64,000 bases of DNA from an uncultured Oscillospiraceae bacterium (GTDB lineage: Bacteria > Bacillota > Clostridia > Oscillospirales > Ruminococcaceae), in NCBI GenBank assembly GCA_910577565.1, contig CAJTNJ010000007.1, positions 24,373 to 88,372 of the forward strand, in the 5' to 3' direction. Every line of letters begins with the position of its first letter. Within the stretch, counting starts at the first letter, position 1. Position numbers and translations under genes: made by a program. The notes below the pieces were generated by a model. It saw only the letters and a program-made list of their open reading frames with translations. It was not told the origin of the DNA and ran no database searches. Positions 9,817-20,058 of the stretch are shown one piece after another.

Positions 9817-10443
9817 ATGGCAAGATATACTGGAGCAGTGTGCAGACTTTGCCGCAGGGAAGGCAAGAAGCTGTTTTTAAAAGGCGAACGTTGCTATTCT
9901 GACAAATGTTCTGTATCCAGAAGAGAATATGCACCTGGGCAGCATGGTCAGGGTAGAAAGAAGATATCTGAATATGGTATTCAGCTTAGATCAAAACAGA
10001 TGGCTAAGCGTTATTATGGTGTTTTAGAAAGCCAATTTTCAAAATATTTTGAGATGGCAGAAAGAAAAGCAGGAATGACAGGTGAGAACTTGCTTAGAAT
10101 TTTGGAGTCGCGCTTGGACAATGTAATATATAGTGCAGGTTTTGCATCTTCAAGAGCGGAAGCTAAGCAACTTATATTGCACAATCATTTTACTTTGAAC
10201 GGCAGGAAAGTTAACATATCCTCGATTTTGGTAAAACCCGGAGATGTAATTGAGTTGAAATCTAACAGTAAGTCTTCTGAAAAGTTTAAGGCAATAGTTG
10301 AAAATTTTGCATCTCGCCCAACACCGATGTGGATGAATGTGGACAAAGATACTATGACAATTAAGATTGAACGTCTTTGTAACCGTGATGAAGTTGAGCT
10401 TGAAATTGAAGAGCATCTCATTGTAGAGTTATACTCTAAATAA
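9817..10443 (+). CDS. rpsD: Ribosomal protein S4
   Basis: Primary 16S-binding protein and 30S assembly initiator, 208 residues. The N-terminal region has a C-x2-C...C...C set ([19 protein letters not shown]) typical of zinc-containing S4, and the S4 RNA-binding domain follows ([23 protein letters not shown], in part). It would also be the usual autoregulator of the alpha operon; no leader structure was verified here. Confidence 0.98.
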   Translation: MARYTGAVCRLCRREGKKLFLKGERCYSDKCSVSRREYAPGQHGQGRKKISEYGIQLRSKQMAKRYYGVLESQFSKYFEMAERKAGMTGENLLRILESRLDNVIYSAGFASSRAEAKQLILHNHFTLNGRKVNISSILVKPGDVIELKSNSKSSEKFKAIVENFASRPTPMWMNVDKDTMTIKIERLCNRDEVELEIEEHLIVELYSK

Positions 10444-10553
10444 GCCAAGCTGATATTTTGAGTAACTAAAAAACGATAATATTATTGTTTAAACTGTGTT
10501 ACTGATTAATAGACATATACTGTTTTCTAAACTGTTTACAGGAGGATCTTTAA

Positions 10554-11504
10554 ATGATAGAAATCGAAAAACCAAAAATCGAGGCGGCCGGCATAAAAGC
10601 AGACGGAACATATGGGAAATTGGTTCTTGAGCCGCTTGAACGTGGTTTTGGAATAACGCTTGGTAATTCGCTAAGAAGAGTGCTTTTGTCTTCACTTCCG
10701 GGTGTCGCTGTAACTTCAATAAAGATAGATGGCATACAGCACGAGTTTACAACTGTTCCCGGAGTAAAAGAAGATGTAACGGAGATAACCTTAAACATAA
10801 AAGGCTTGACAGCTAAAATTCACGGAGAAGCACCAAAGACAGTTTATATAGAGGCAAGTGGTGAAGGCGAGGTAACTGCCGGGGATATTAAATGTGATTC
10901 AGAGGTAGAAATTTTAAATAGAAATATGCATATAGCAACACTTGATAAGGGTGCTAAGCTTAATATGCAGTTGATTTTGGATCGCGGTAGGGGATATGTA
11001 TCTGCTGAGAGAAACAAAGCAATAGTTCCACAGGAGATAGGCATAATTCCTGTAGATAGCATATATACGCCGGTTATGAAAGTGAACTATTCGGTTGAAA
11101 ATACCCGTGTAGGGCAGGTTACTGACTATGATAAATTGACACTTGAAGTGTGGACTGACGGTACTATTTCGGCCAAGGAAGCTATATCTCTTGCAGCCAA
11201 GGTTCTCAATGAACATCTCAACTTGTTCATAGACCTATCTGATGAAGGATATTCTGAGCAAATTATGGTTGAAAAAGATAACACAAGACAAGAGAGAATC
11301 CTTGAGATGACTATTGAGGAGCTTGATTTATCAGTTCGTTCTTTTAACTGTTTAAAACGAGCCGGAATAAATACCGTTGAGGATTTAACAAATAAAACCG
11401 AAGAAGACATGATGAAAGTCAGAAATCTTGGCAGAAAGTCTCTTGACGAAGTATTAATGAAATTAAAATCATTGGGTTATGATTTAAAATTGAGTGAAGA
11501 ATAA
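10554..11504 (+). CDS. rpoA: RNA polymerase alpha subunit
   Basis: 316 residues: N-terminal assembly domain ([20 protein letters not shown]) and C-terminal domain with two helix-hairpin-helix elements ([36 protein letters not shown]) that contacts UP elements and activators. ACAGGAGGA precedes ATG 10554. A 110-base AT-rich gap separates it from rpsD; no clear promoter was identified there. Confidence 0.98.
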   Translation: MIEIEKPKIEAAGIKADGTYGKLVLEPLERGFGITLGNSLRRVLLSSLPGVAVTSIKIDGIQHEFTTVPGVKEDVTEITLNIKGLTAKIHGEAPKTVYIEASGEGEVTAGDIKCDSEVEILNRNMHIATLDKGAKLNMQLILDRGRGYVSAERNKAIVPQEIGIIPVDSIYTPVMKVNYSVENTRVGQVTDYDKLTLEVWTDGTISAKEAISLAAKVLNEHLNLFIDLSDEGYSEQIMVEKDNTRQERILEMTIEELDLSVRSFNCLKRAGINTVEDLTNKTEEDMMKVRNLGRKSLDEVLMKLKSLGYDLKLSEE

Positions 11505-11525
11505 ATTCAGTAAGGGGTGATTAAA

Positions 11526-11867
11526 ATGGCAGGCAGCAGAAAACTTGGCAGAGCGACTGATCACAGAAAAGCAATGTTAAGAGCAATGGTTACGTTTTTG
11601 CTGGAAAATGGAAAAATAGAAACTACGCTTACAAGAGCCAAAGAGGTTCGTTCAATGACAGAAAAAATGATAACTTTGGGCAAAAAAGGCGGATTGCACT
11701 CTAAGCGTCAAGCTATGGCCTACATAACAAAAGAGTCGGTTATGGCAAAGTTATTTAATGAGATAGCACCGAAATATGCTGATCGCAATGGTGGTTATAC
11801 GAGCATAGTAAAAATTGGTCCGCGTCGTGGAGATGCAGCCGAGATGGCGATAATTACTCTTGTTTAA
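11526..11867 (+). CDS. rplQ: Ribosomal protein L17
   Basis: 50S protein near the exit tunnel, 113 residues, last gene of the super-operon. ATG 11526 gives [18 protein letters not shown]; an ATG three codons upstream is inside the AGGGGTGA ribosome binding site. RHLHSKR-type segment [12 protein letters not shown] and the end [14 protein letters not shown] match the family. In many Firmicutes ECF transporter genes and truA follow; here they do not. Confidence 0.97.
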   Translation: MAGSRKLGRATDHRKAMLRAMVTFLLENGKIETTLTRAKEVRSMTEKMITLGKKGGLHSKRQAMAYITKESVMAKLFNEIAPKYADRNGGYTSIVKIGPRRGDAAEMAIITLV

Positions 11868-11886
11868 ATTAGATATTCAAAAAGAA

Positions 11887-11915
11887 GGTCGGGTTGTGAA
11901 CATCCGATCTTTTTT
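11887..11915 (+). terminator. Rho-independent terminator after rplQ
   Basis: GGTCGGGT (11887-11894) pairs with ATCCGATC (11902-11909) through a seven-base loop, using some G-U pairs, and runs into TTTTTT. It ends the ribosomal super-operon 20 bases after the rplQ stop. Confidence 0.85.
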
Positions 11916-12286
11916 GATTGTAGATAACTTAGGTTATGTATGCTTTTGTATTGATTAAGTAATATGGAGAATATTGTTAGTTTTGTTATGATGGTTTTTA
12001 TGTGTGGTGCGGTTGTTCTTATAAAATGCAATTTAAGGAAAAGGTTTATGTTTGAAAGGTTCATGCAGCGTATTAAATAATATAAGTGGAGAATTTAATG
12101 AAAGTGAATATTGGAATGGAAATAGAAAGGGTGTTGGGAATAGGGAAAAATATGTGCCTATATTGGATAGAGAAATATGCGAAGGAAAATAGAATCTAAA
12201 AGATAGCAAATGAGCGAATAAAAGTAATATAAATGGACGGAATTTACAGTTGTGCTATAGAGAAAAAAGAGTATATTAGGATATAT
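11916..12286. other. Gene-free AT-rich stretch
   Basis: No open reading frame with a ribosome binding site and no RNA gene could be supported here. Base composition becomes clearly more AT-rich immediately after the rplQ terminator. It may be decayed DNA left of the IS1-type remnant. Confidence 0.6.
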
Positions 12287-13062
12287 TTGGGAGTGACCAA
12301 ATAAAAGATAATATAATAAAATTTATGGAAAATATAAAATACCCGGAAGTGCTGGAACGAAAAAATATGGAAAGTAGAAAAGCAAAAATGGAAATAACAG
12401 CATAAATGTAAAAAGTGCAGAAGAAAATTTATAATAGAATTAAATTATGATAAGGAGTTAAAAAAGAAGACAATACAAATATTTTATGAAGGGAACAGTG
12501 TAAGAAAAGTAAGAATGATAATGAAAATAAATAGTATATAATTGGATAAAAGCATTAAATAAGAGAGTAGAAGAAAATAAGACTAAGGGGAAAAAATTCA
12601 TAAATGAATTAATAGAAATGGATGTGTTAACAGTTATGTAGAAGGGGAAACATAATATATGTTATAACACTAGTAATAGAAAAAAAGAAAAATAGTAGGA
12701 TATGATATTTCGTTTGATAAAAATAAAATATAGCTGAGAAGACGCCGAAATAAAAATATTACTATTTTGATGCAAATCCAAGCTATCAAAATGTATGCTA
12801 TAGTGGTAAACATTTTTATTTCAAAGACAAAAGCCATACTTTTACAGTAGAAGAAATCTATGCTGATATTGATAAATATATAGTTGTTTTACAGAAACGC
12901 TCTAAATGCTTTTTTCGCTCATTAGATACTTTAAAAATTGTCTTGAATATTTTTGTATATGCTTATAACAAATTTGGTGAGTTTAAGCTTCGTTTTTCTC
13001 TTTTTAAAAATTCTGCTTCTCTTATTGACTTTCTTACTTATCTTTAATTTGGGCACTTCCAG
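12287..13062 (+). mobile_element. Decayed IS1-type insertion sequence, copy 1
   Basis: Imperfect terminal inverted repeats are visible: TTGGGAGTGACCAAATAAAA at 12287 and, inverted, the matching end at 13039-13062 (reverse strand TGGAAGTGCCCAAATTAAAG). Between them lie wrecks of two frames. An InsA-like part, around 12410-12600, has a zinc-ribbon-like KCKKCRRKF, YDKELKKKTIQIFYEGNSV and KALNK fragments. An InsB-like part, up to 13048, contains YTFTVEE-like and KRSKCFFRSLDTLKIVL, then FVYAYNKFG. Many stops and frameshifts interrupt both. The same family recurs at 20059, 44324 and 47480. Confidence 0.75.
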
Positions 13063-13755
13063 AACTTACATTGATCCGACAATATGTGACTAATAAATTC
13101 TAAACTGCAGTCTAATTGTTCTTTTGTTAAAGCTGCAGTACCGTGGATATATTCGATATATTTTCCGGACTGTATCACATTTTGATCCGCAGTGGTCAAA
13201 TAACTGTAAAATTAACAAACTCGGAGTATATACTAAGATTTATGAGTAAATACAATATCCCGGCCAGTATATACAAATATATGTAAAATTTGCTTCATCA
13301 GTTTGCCTAGTTGGTTATGCAAAAGGTAAGAAATTTTATTAATATACTGCAATAAAAGCAACTAGTGGTTAGAAGGCGTTAATACAATAAAATTCCAATG
13401 TGTCCTCTAAATTGGTATTATTCTAAACATACTCTTTTTTCTTTCTTTAATTTGTAACAAATAATTTGAAAACCTATATAAAGTGTAAATAATTAAAAAC
13501 TAAGCGTCAGTTACAAACATGTTAAAAAGATAAATTTTAGCTATAATATTAATCATTCTAAAGGAATAATTTAAAATACACAAGCTTATTTGCAACATTT
13601 TATTTCTGCACAAAAAGTTAAATGCAACTTTTTGAGATAACCGTCACTAATTAATTTTGGCGTAGCCTCTGAGCTTTTATACTTATATATTTTGCTTTTT
13701 AAGTTTTTAAAATATTTTCGCAATAACATTATTAAATTTAACTATATGTATAAAT
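13063..13755. other. Gene-free AT-rich stretch with possible coding relic
   Basis: No intact gene. On the reverse strand around 13080-13200 a short frame reads roughly GKYIEYIHGTAALTKEQLD, which looks protein-like but is only about 40 codons long and has no start or ribosome binding site. I could not assign a family. Confidence 0.4.
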
Positions 13756-14601
13756 TTAATCATCTTTTAAAATCAAAGCTTTATAAATATCGCTTTTTTT
13801 GTAATTTGTCAAAAAAGCCGCTTGTTTTGCAGCATCAGTTGGTTTAGCGCCTTTTAAAACCAATTCTTTTGCAAGTTGCACAGTTTCCTCAAAGCTTTGT
13901 TTTGGGCATGCGTCTTCATTATTAGACGCTCCTTCAACAACCAAGACATGCTCACCTTTTGGGCTAACACCTTCTTGATTAAAGTGATTCACTGCATCCA
14001 AAAGTGTGGTTGTTAAAACGCTCTCGTGTATTTTTGTGAGTTCTTTAACTATTGCAATCTTACGGTTACCAAGTTCGCTTAAAAGATCACTTAGCGTAGA
14101 TTTTAGTTTGTGAGGCGCTTCGTAAAAAATTAAAGTGTGCTTCAAATTTTTAAGTTCCGATATTCTGTCGAGCTTATTTTTGCGGTTGGTAGAAAGAAAG
14201 CCACAAAAAGTAAAGCGAGAACTATCAAGACCACTTATGCATAAAGCAGCAATAGCAGCAGTTGGTCCGGGAATAACCTTGACTTCTATGCTATTTTCTT
14301 TGCAAAGTCTGACTAACTTCTCACCAGGATCGGATATGCACGGCATGCCTGCGTCTGAGACAATTGCTGCGCTTTTACCATCTAATATTTTTTTTATAAT
14401 TTGCATGTCTCTGTTCGATTGACTGTGCTCGTGATAGCTTATAAGCGGCTTTTTTATGCCAAATCTGTTTAGCAATTTTATCGTAACTCGAGTATCTTCA
14501 GCGGCTATAAAATCAACCAAATTAAGTGTCTCTTTTGCGCGAGGAGAAAAATCATCAAGATTTCCTATTGGTGTACCCACAACATATAGTGTACCGCTCA
14601 C
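13756..14601 (-). CDS. rsmI: 16S rRNA (cytidine-1402 2'-O) methyltransferase
   Basis: 281 residues of the tetrapyrrole-methylase fold. It 2'-O-methylates C1402 in the decoding centre with SAM. Landmarks: LYVVGTPIGNLDD at the N-terminus, AAEDTRVT, ISYHEHSQ, AAIVSDAGMPCISDPGEKLV, VIPGPTAAIAALCISGL, and FYEAPHKL. It starts with GTG at 14601; its GGAGGA site lies in the last codons of the upstream methyltransferase gene, two bases away, so the pair is coupled. Confidence 0.96.
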   Translation of the reverse strand: MSGTLYVVGTPIGNLDDFSPRAKETLNLVDFIAAEDTRVTIKLLNRFGIKKPLISYHEHSQSNRDMQIIKKILDGKSAAIVSDAGMPCISDPGEKLVRLCKENSIEVKVIPGPTAAIAALCISGLDSSRFTFCGFLSTNRKNKLDRISELKNLKHTLIFYEAPHKLKSTLSDLLSELGNRKIAIVKELTKIHESVLTTTLLDAVNHFNQEGVSPKGEHVLVVEGASNNEDACPKQSFEETVQLAKELVLKGAKPTDAAKQAAFLTNYKKSDIYKALILKDD

Positions 14602-14603
14602 AA

Positions 14604-15329
14604 TTAATCCTCCTGTCCATAGATCGATTTCATCTCGTTTGTGAATTCACCATCTTTGTCATATACTCTCAGTGTTTTAAGCGCTCTTAAAAACGGCTTT
14701 GAGCCCTTCTTGCCTTCAATTAAAAACATCCAAGGGGCAGTTAACTCATCTTTTGCACAAAATCGAATTATCTTTGGCTCTAAATCGTATTTTCTCATGG
14801 CACAAACAGTATCAACAAGACGCTCTGCTCTCTGGCAGATACAAAGTCTACCACCAAATTTGAGCAGTTTATTTGCAGCACGACAAACACCTTCTATATT
14901 GCATGCGGTTTCATGCCTCGCAAGTCTGTCACTTTTACCATTGCTCATCACTCCGCTTCCCAAAGCTTTATAGGGCGGGTTGCAACAAACAAGATCAAAA
15001 CTTTGAAACGGCATATTTTTAAGATCATTTAAGTCTGAAAGTTTCGGAATTATCCTATCTTCAAGGTTTGAAGAAGCAATGCCTCTTTTAGTTAGATCAA
15101 TAGCTTTTGGTTGAATATCAATAGCCCAAACTTGTTTTGGCTGGTAATGTTTTTGAAACAAAATTGGAATTATACCACAACCGCATCCAAGATCGCAAAC
15201 AAGGTCTTTATGCCTTGGCGCCGAAAAGTCCGCGAGCAAAAATGAATCTGTTCCAAACCTGTGCTCAGATGATATGTATACATAAAGGCCTTTACCCACA
15301 GTTTCACATGTTAATTTATCGTGCTCCAT
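14604..15329 (-). CDS. tRNA1(Val) A37 N6-methyltransferase family protein (TrmN6/YfiC type)
   Basis: 241 residues, class I SAM methyltransferase. SAM-binding VCDLGCGCGIIPIL near residue 45 and the N6-adenine catalytic motif NPPY (VCCNPPYKA) are visible. In Firmicutes such genes sit next to rsmI, sometimes with a GIY-YIG endonuclease gene. Start MEHDKLTCE at 15329 is set by GGAGG six bases upstream; an ATG seven codons earlier precedes that site. The 5' end of this gene is part of the triplicated unit described at 15225-16040. Substrate is inferred from family only. Confidence 0.88.
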   Translation of the reverse strand: MEHDKLTCETVGKGLYVYISSEHRFGTDSFLLADFSAPRHKDLVCDLGCGCGIIPILFQKHYQPKQVWAIDIQPKAIDLTKRGIASSNLEDRIIPKLSDLNDLKNMPFQSFDLVCCNPPYKALGSGVMSNGKSDRLARHETACNIEGVCRAANKLLKFGGRLCICQRAERLVDTVCAMRKYDLEPKIIRFCAKDELTAPWMFLIEGKKGSKPFLRALKTLRVYDKDGEFTNEMKSIYGQED

Positions 15330-16040
15330 TGGCTGCCTCCAAATAAACATAGATTAATTTTTGAAATTATTTTTGCGCTGCTGATTTGAAAAGAATGGCA
15401 TTTCTAATTTTAAGTAACTTTGGCGGCACCTCTAAAAGCCCATCTTAGACAAGACTAAAGTTTATGCTATAAAAAAATTCAATCAAAATATTTATGTCTT
15501 ATTACTGAAAAGTTCGTAAGCAAAAATGAGTTTATTCCAAACTTTTGCTCATGCGATATATAAATAAAGTCCTTTATCTACAGTTTTGCAAGTTAATTTG
15601 TCATGCTCATATTACCGCCCCAATAAACACGTAGCTTATTTCTTGAAGTTTTTTTTCGCATACCGCTAATTTGAAGGGTGACTTTTCTAATCCTAAGAGA
15701 ATTCGACTATATCTCTGAAGGCTCATCTTAGACCAGATTCAAGTGTATGTTATCACAAGATTTCAATCAAAATATTTATTGTCTTAGTACTGAAAATTTT
15801 GCAAGCAAAAACAAATTTGTTCCAAACCTGTGCTCAGATGATGTGTATACATAAAGGCCTTTACCCACAGTTTCACATGCTAATTTATCATGCTCAATTG
15901 GTTGCCATAATAAACACGTAGCCTATTTCTTGAAGTTCTTTTTAGCACGCTGCTGATTAGAAAGGATAGCTTTTCTAATTCTAAGTGACTTTGGAGTTAC
16001 CTCTAAAAGCTCATCTTCAGCTAAAAATTCAAGAGATTCT
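15225..16040. repeat. Imperfect tandem triplication, period about 284-285 bp
   Basis: The same segment order, the 5' end of the TrmN6-type gene followed by the 3' end of typA, occurs three times. The marker GTGCTCAGATGAT is at about 15261 and 15830, with a decayed form at 15545 (spacings 284 and 285). The typA-end marker around TCTAATT..TAAGT recurs at about 15400, 15690 and 15978. Only the outer halves are functional gene ends: the start of the methyltransferase gene in copy 1 and the end of typA in copy 3. The middle copy is the most diverged. This accounts for the whole gene-free stretch 15330-15922. Confidence 0.85.
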
Positions 16041-17740
16041 TCAAGACTCATCTTGCGCGGATGGGTTAACCTAAGCGCTTCATCAGAGCCTGAGGCACGC
16101 ATATTTGTAACATGCTTTTTCTTGCATACATTAACAACCAAATCATCTTGCTTTGGGGAGCACCCAACTACCATACCCTCATAAACTGGTGTGCCAGGGG
16201 AAATAAAAAGTGTACCGCGTTCTTGGGCATTATATAATCCATATGTAACAGCTTCACCGGTTTCAAATGATATGAGTGAACCGGTAGCTCTTTTGGGAAC
16301 TGTGCCTTTATATGGTTGATATGAATCGAACATCGAGTTCATAATTCCTTCGCCTTTTGTGTCAGTCAAAAATTCATTTCTATATCCAAACAATCCTCTT
16401 GACGGAATCAAAAACTCAACTCTGATTCTGCTGCCTTTTGGACTCATTGATGTCATTTCAGCTTTTCTAAGTCCCATTTTTTCCATTACAGATCCCAAGA
16501 ACTCTTCAGGTACGTCTATTGTTATGCGCTCTATTGGTTCATAGACTTTGTTATCGATTTCCTTAAATAATACACGCGGAGTTGAAACCGAAAGCTCAAA
16601 GCCTTCACGTCTCATAGTTTCAATAAGAATTGAAAGATGCATCTCGCCTCTACCTAAGACATTAAATTTCTCACTTGAATCTGAATTGGAAACTTTAAGC
16701 GAAACGTCCTTTAAAAGCTCTTTGTTTAGACGCTCATTAATTTGTCTTGAGGTTACAAATTTGCCTTCTCTGCCAGCAAATGGACTGTCGTTAACTGCAA
16801 AAGTCATCTCAACAGTTGGTTCACTTATTTTAACAAAAGGAAGCGGGTCAACTTCAAACAATTTGCAAATTGTATCTCCGATGGTTATATTTTCAATGCC
16901 GGAAAAGCAAACAATATCGCCAACCAAAGCTTTTTTAGTTGGTGTGCGTTCAAAAGAACCAATTTGGTAAAGATTAACCACTTTGCCCTTATAAGGTTCC
17001 TTTTGATTATGATAGTCGCAAACGGTTACTTCTTGCCCCTGTTTAACAGTTCCGCGCTCTACTTTACCAATCGCAATCCTTCCAACATAGTCGTTGTAGT
17101 CAATAGCCGAGACTAAAACTTGAGTGCTACCATTTTCATCACCTGATGGTGGATCAATATAATCTATGATTGTATTAAACAGCGGCATTAAATCGCTGCC
17201 TTCTTCATCTTTTGAAAGAGAGCATGTCCCGCTTCTTCCCGAGCAGAATAAAATAGGGCTCTCGAGCTGTTCTTCGTTTGCATCTAGATCGAGCAGCAAT
17301 TCCAAAACTTCATCGGATATCTCATCAATCCGCGAATCGGGCCTATCTATCTTATTCACAACAACTATTATTTTAAGTCCCAAATCAAGCGCTTTTTGGG
17401 TAACAAACCTTGTTTGGGGCATTGGCCCTTCAGCGGCATCAACCAAGAGGATAACTCCATCCACCATCTTTAAAACACGCTCAACTTCACCGCCAAAATC
17501 GGCATGTCCCGGAGTATCTATTATATTTATTTTTGTGTTTTTAAACCAAATAGAAGTGTTTTTGGCAACGATGGTAATTCCACGCTCTCTTTCAAGAGTA
17601 TTTGAATCCATAACCCGGTCTTTTATAACCTGATTTTCACGATAAGCACCTGTTTGTTTTAGCATTTGGTCAACAAGAGTTGTCTTTCCATGGTCAACGT
17701 GGGCAACTATAGCTATATTTCTCAGGTCATTTCTAATCAT
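15923..17740 (-). CDS. typA: Ribosome-associated GTPase TypA/BipA
   Basis: Translational GTPase of 605 residues implicated in 50S assembly and stress or cold adaptation. G1 AHVDHGKTTLVDQML, switch II DTPGHADFGGEVER, G4 NKIDR and the C-terminal TypA-specific region (GTLFISPGTPVYEGM) are all present. MIRNDLRN at 17740 is taken as the start because GGAGAG lies just upstream; an ATG five codons earlier is upstream of that site. Its 3' end was the source of the repeats next to it. Convergence with other genes does not occur here: the whole block reads leftward. Confidence 0.97.
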   Translation of the reverse strand: MIRNDLRNIAIVAHVDHGKTTLVDQMLKQTGAYRENQVIKDRVMDSNTLERERGITIVAKNTSIWFKNTKINIIDTPGHADFGGEVERVLKMVDGVILLVDAAEGPMPQTRFVTQKALDLGLKIIVVVNKIDRPDSRIDEISDEVLELLLDLDANEEQLESPILFCSGRSGTCSLSKDEEGSDLMPLFNTIIDYIDPPSGDENGSTQVLVSAIDYNDYVGRIAIGKVERGTVKQGQEVTVCDYHNQKEPYKGKVVNLYQIGSFERTPTKKALVGDIVCFSGIENITIGDTICKLFEVDPLPFVKISEPTVEMTFAVNDSPFAGREGKFVTSRQINERLNKELLKDVSLKVSNSDSSEKFNVLGRGEMHLSILIETMRREGFELSVSTPRVLFKEIDNKVYEPIERITIDVPEEFLGSVMEKMGLRKAEMTSMSPKGSRIRVEFLIPSRGLFGYRNEFLTDTKGEGIMNSMFDSYQPYKGTVPKRATGSLISFETGEAVTYGLYNAQERGTLFISPGTPVYEGMVVGCSPKQDDLVVNVCKKKHVTNMRASGSDEALRLTHPRKMSLEESLEFLAEDELLEVTPKSLRIRKAILSNQQRAKKNFKK

Positions 17741-17828
17741 ATTTATTCTCTCCATTAAACTGTAATTTTTTCAATTTTAACTTAAATAACTATTTGAGTT
17801 TTTATCAATAATATTTAACATATTTAAT

Positions 17829-17868
17829 AAAACGCCAAAAAACAAATCTAGAAGGCGTCAGTTTTTAA
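17829..17868 (-). terminator. Weak hairpin between the HAD gene and typA
   Basis: On the minus strand ACGCC and GGCGT can pair across a long loop and are followed by TTTTATT. It could end the HAD-gene transcript; stability is marginal. Confidence 0.35.
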
Positions 17869-17944
17869 TCTTTAAATATATTTATTTGTTAATTATAAGA
17901 TTTATTTTAGTTCTTCTGTCATATTTTATCTGCTTTAACTTATT

Positions 17945-18760
17945 TTAAGCTATTTTTTTATTTAAGCCAAACCAATCAATAAGCGCATTTGCGACGCCCT
18001 CTTCGTCATTGGACTTACAAATATGAGCGGCAATTTTTTTCAAAGAGTCGTGGGCGTTAGAAACAGCAAAACTGTGTTTGCAAGCTTTTAGCAAATCTAC
18101 ATCATTTAGGTAGTCTCCAAAAGCCATGCGTTCATCGAAAGAGGCACCATAACGCTCGCCAATCATATTTATCGCGGCGCCTTTACCTACATCATAGTTA
18201 ATTATATCAGTCCACTCTGGTCCAGAAACAATTACTTTATGAGAGGTTTCAAACTTTTTCAAAATAGGGTATGTATAAGTTTCTGATTGATTTTTGACGT
18301 TTAAAACGGAAATTTTTGTAATAATATCGTAATTAAGGCAGTCTAAAACATCATTTAAAATTTCCTTTTGGTAGAAATATTTACTGACATTATTTTGCAA
18401 ATTTGGCAAATCATTTTCGGTGTAAGCAGCTTTAACACCACATAAAACAGGGTAGACATTAGGAGTTTTGCGAGTGATCTCAACTACTGATTTTATTAAT
18501 TCATTGTCTAACTGATTAACAAAAATTAATTCTTGCTTATCGAAAATAACCGTTCCGTTTTCCGCAATAAAGCTTGTGCCTTCATCAAGCCCATGTTGTT
18601 TAAATATGTTAAAAAGATTATAATATTGTCTACCACTTGCAACGACAAAGTGAATGCCCATTTGTTTAATTGCCTTTATAACGCGCACAGACTTAGTCGT
18701 TAGTTCCTTTTTAGAAGTAAGCAACGTACCATCCATGTCGGTAGCAACTAATTTTATCAT
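17945..18760 (-). CDS. Cof-type HAD-IIB family hydrolase
   Basis: 271 residues, haloacid-dehalogenase superfamily phosphatase, probably acting on sugar phosphates or flavin-type phosphates. Motif I ATDMDGTLLT at the N-terminus, motif II VVASGRQ, motif III lysine in VGKGAAINMI, motif IV FGDYLNDVDLL. A type IIB cap lies between motifs II and III. AAGGTGAAC stands upstream. Substrate cannot be predicted from sequence. Confidence 0.9.
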   Translation of the reverse strand: MIKLVATDMDGTLLTSKKELTTKSVRVIKAIKQMGIHFVVASGRQYYNLFNIFKQHGLDEGTSFIAENGTVIFDKQELIFVNQLDNELIKSVVEITRKTPNVYPVLCGVKAAYTENDLPNLQNNVSKYFYQKEILNDVLDCLNYDIITKISVLNVKNQSETYTYPILKKFETSHKVIVSGPEWTDIINYDVGKGAAINMIGERYGASFDERMAFGDYLNDVDLLKACKHSFAVSNAHDSLKKIAAHICKSNDEEGVANALIDWFGLNKKIA

Positions 18761-18934
18761 TAAAAAAGTTCACCTTCCTAAATAGATGCTATCATTAAAA
18801 ATTGCGTAAAAATTATTATAACAGATCTTCGTGCAAATGTAAATAAAAGCGGAGGAGTATGCGTGTGTGCCTAAAATGTGTAGGTTTGTCAATGATGTGT
18901 TACACGTTAGTTGTTTTGTTTTCGTAAATTATTT

Positions 18935-20013
18935 AAGGTAACACTGCACAATAGTCAAAATAAAAAGATTGTATAATAAAACTATGAATAAGCAAATAAC
19001 AATATCGTATTTCTATGATAAATTAGCACAAACTAAAACAAGTAAAAAAGCCTTTTTAAAGCAAATGGAACAAATTAATACTGTGGAGACGAGTGGATAG
19101 GGATAATCAAGCCGTGATTATTATAAAGGAGCGTGCAGCAACAAGCCACGACCTTGAACTGATGATTCGTATTTACATCTTGCAAAACCTTTATGATTTG
19201 TCAGACATGAGGGTGATGATAGAGGTGATTGACAGTCGTGCCTTTTCGGAATTCTGCGGAGTAGACTCATAAAACCAAGTTCCGGATGGCGGCGATATAG
19301 GAAGATTTCGCAACATAATAGTGAAAAATTGCATACAAAAAAGCTGTTTTCAAAGGTAGTAGAAATAATGCTCCAAAAAGGTTTGATTTTGAAGAGGGGC
19401 ACAATTGTAGATTCAACGATTATCGCAGTCTTTTCATCTACCAAAATAAGGAAAAAAACGCGACCCAAAAGCGCATTCTGTAAAGAAGGGCAACACATGG
19501 TGCTTCAATTAAAAGCGCATGTCGGAGTCGACAGAAAAACGGGATTAGTGCATACGGTAAAAACAACAGCAGCGAATGTGCATGACGTAACGGCCATGTC
19601 CGATTTGTTGACAGACGAGGAAACTTATATATACGGATATAGCGGTTATCTTGGGGCAGATAAGCGAGAAAATGCGGTTGAAAAAATAAGTTTGAGAAGA
19701 AAATTCAATACAAAATAAACAGATAGGCATCACAGATGAGGAAGCTGTCAAAAAATGGGCAATATGTGGCGAAAAAACAGAATACTAGAAATCATCAGTA
19801 CGAGCAAAGGTAGAACAGGTGTTCGTGGTAGTGAAAAAGTTTTTCAAATGTCGAAAAACGCGATACCGAGGGATAGTGAAACAACGTGAAAAACTAAATA
19901 TGATATTCGCTTTAGTGAATCTGTATCTGGCAAGTAAGTACTATCTTCCGGATTGATGAGTTTAGCCTCTGATGAATGTTCAACTTTATTCGACGGTATT
20001 GTACGGTTACATC
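18935..20013 (+). mobile_element. Decayed IS5-type insertion sequence
   Basis: Imperfect inverted ends are visible (GGTAACACTGCACAATA at 18937 and, inverted, GTAACCGTACAATACCGTC ending near 20010). Between them the transposase frame starts at ATG 18984 (MNKQITISYFYDKLAQTK) and ends near 19956 but is broken several times, so the element is immobile. Confidence 0.75.
18984..19958 (+). pseudogene. IS5-family transposase, degraded
   Basis: DDE transposase remains. The longest intact piece (19329-19718) contains RGTIVDSTII and KAHVGVDRKTGLVHTV, followed by TAANVHDV and YGYSGYLGADKRE. These carry the first two DDE aspartates and their surroundings in IS5 enzymes. The C-terminal part continues in another frame (RAKVEQVFVVVKKFF, then KTRYRGIVK and LNMIFALVNLYLA), with the third acidic residue region. 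At least two frameshifts and several stops separate the parts. Confidence 0.8.
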
Positions 20014-20058
20014 TTTGAATATGAATATTAAATTTGGTCTCAAAGTCTAGTTATACGG

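Noticed and set aside
1-11867. Long antisense frames across the ribosomal genes
   Set aside because: They mirror highly conserved ribosomal genes, lack ribosome binding sites and match no family.
19121-19498. 125-codon minus-strand frame inside the IS5-type element
   Set aside because: It is antisense to the degraded transposase, which explains the sequence fully.
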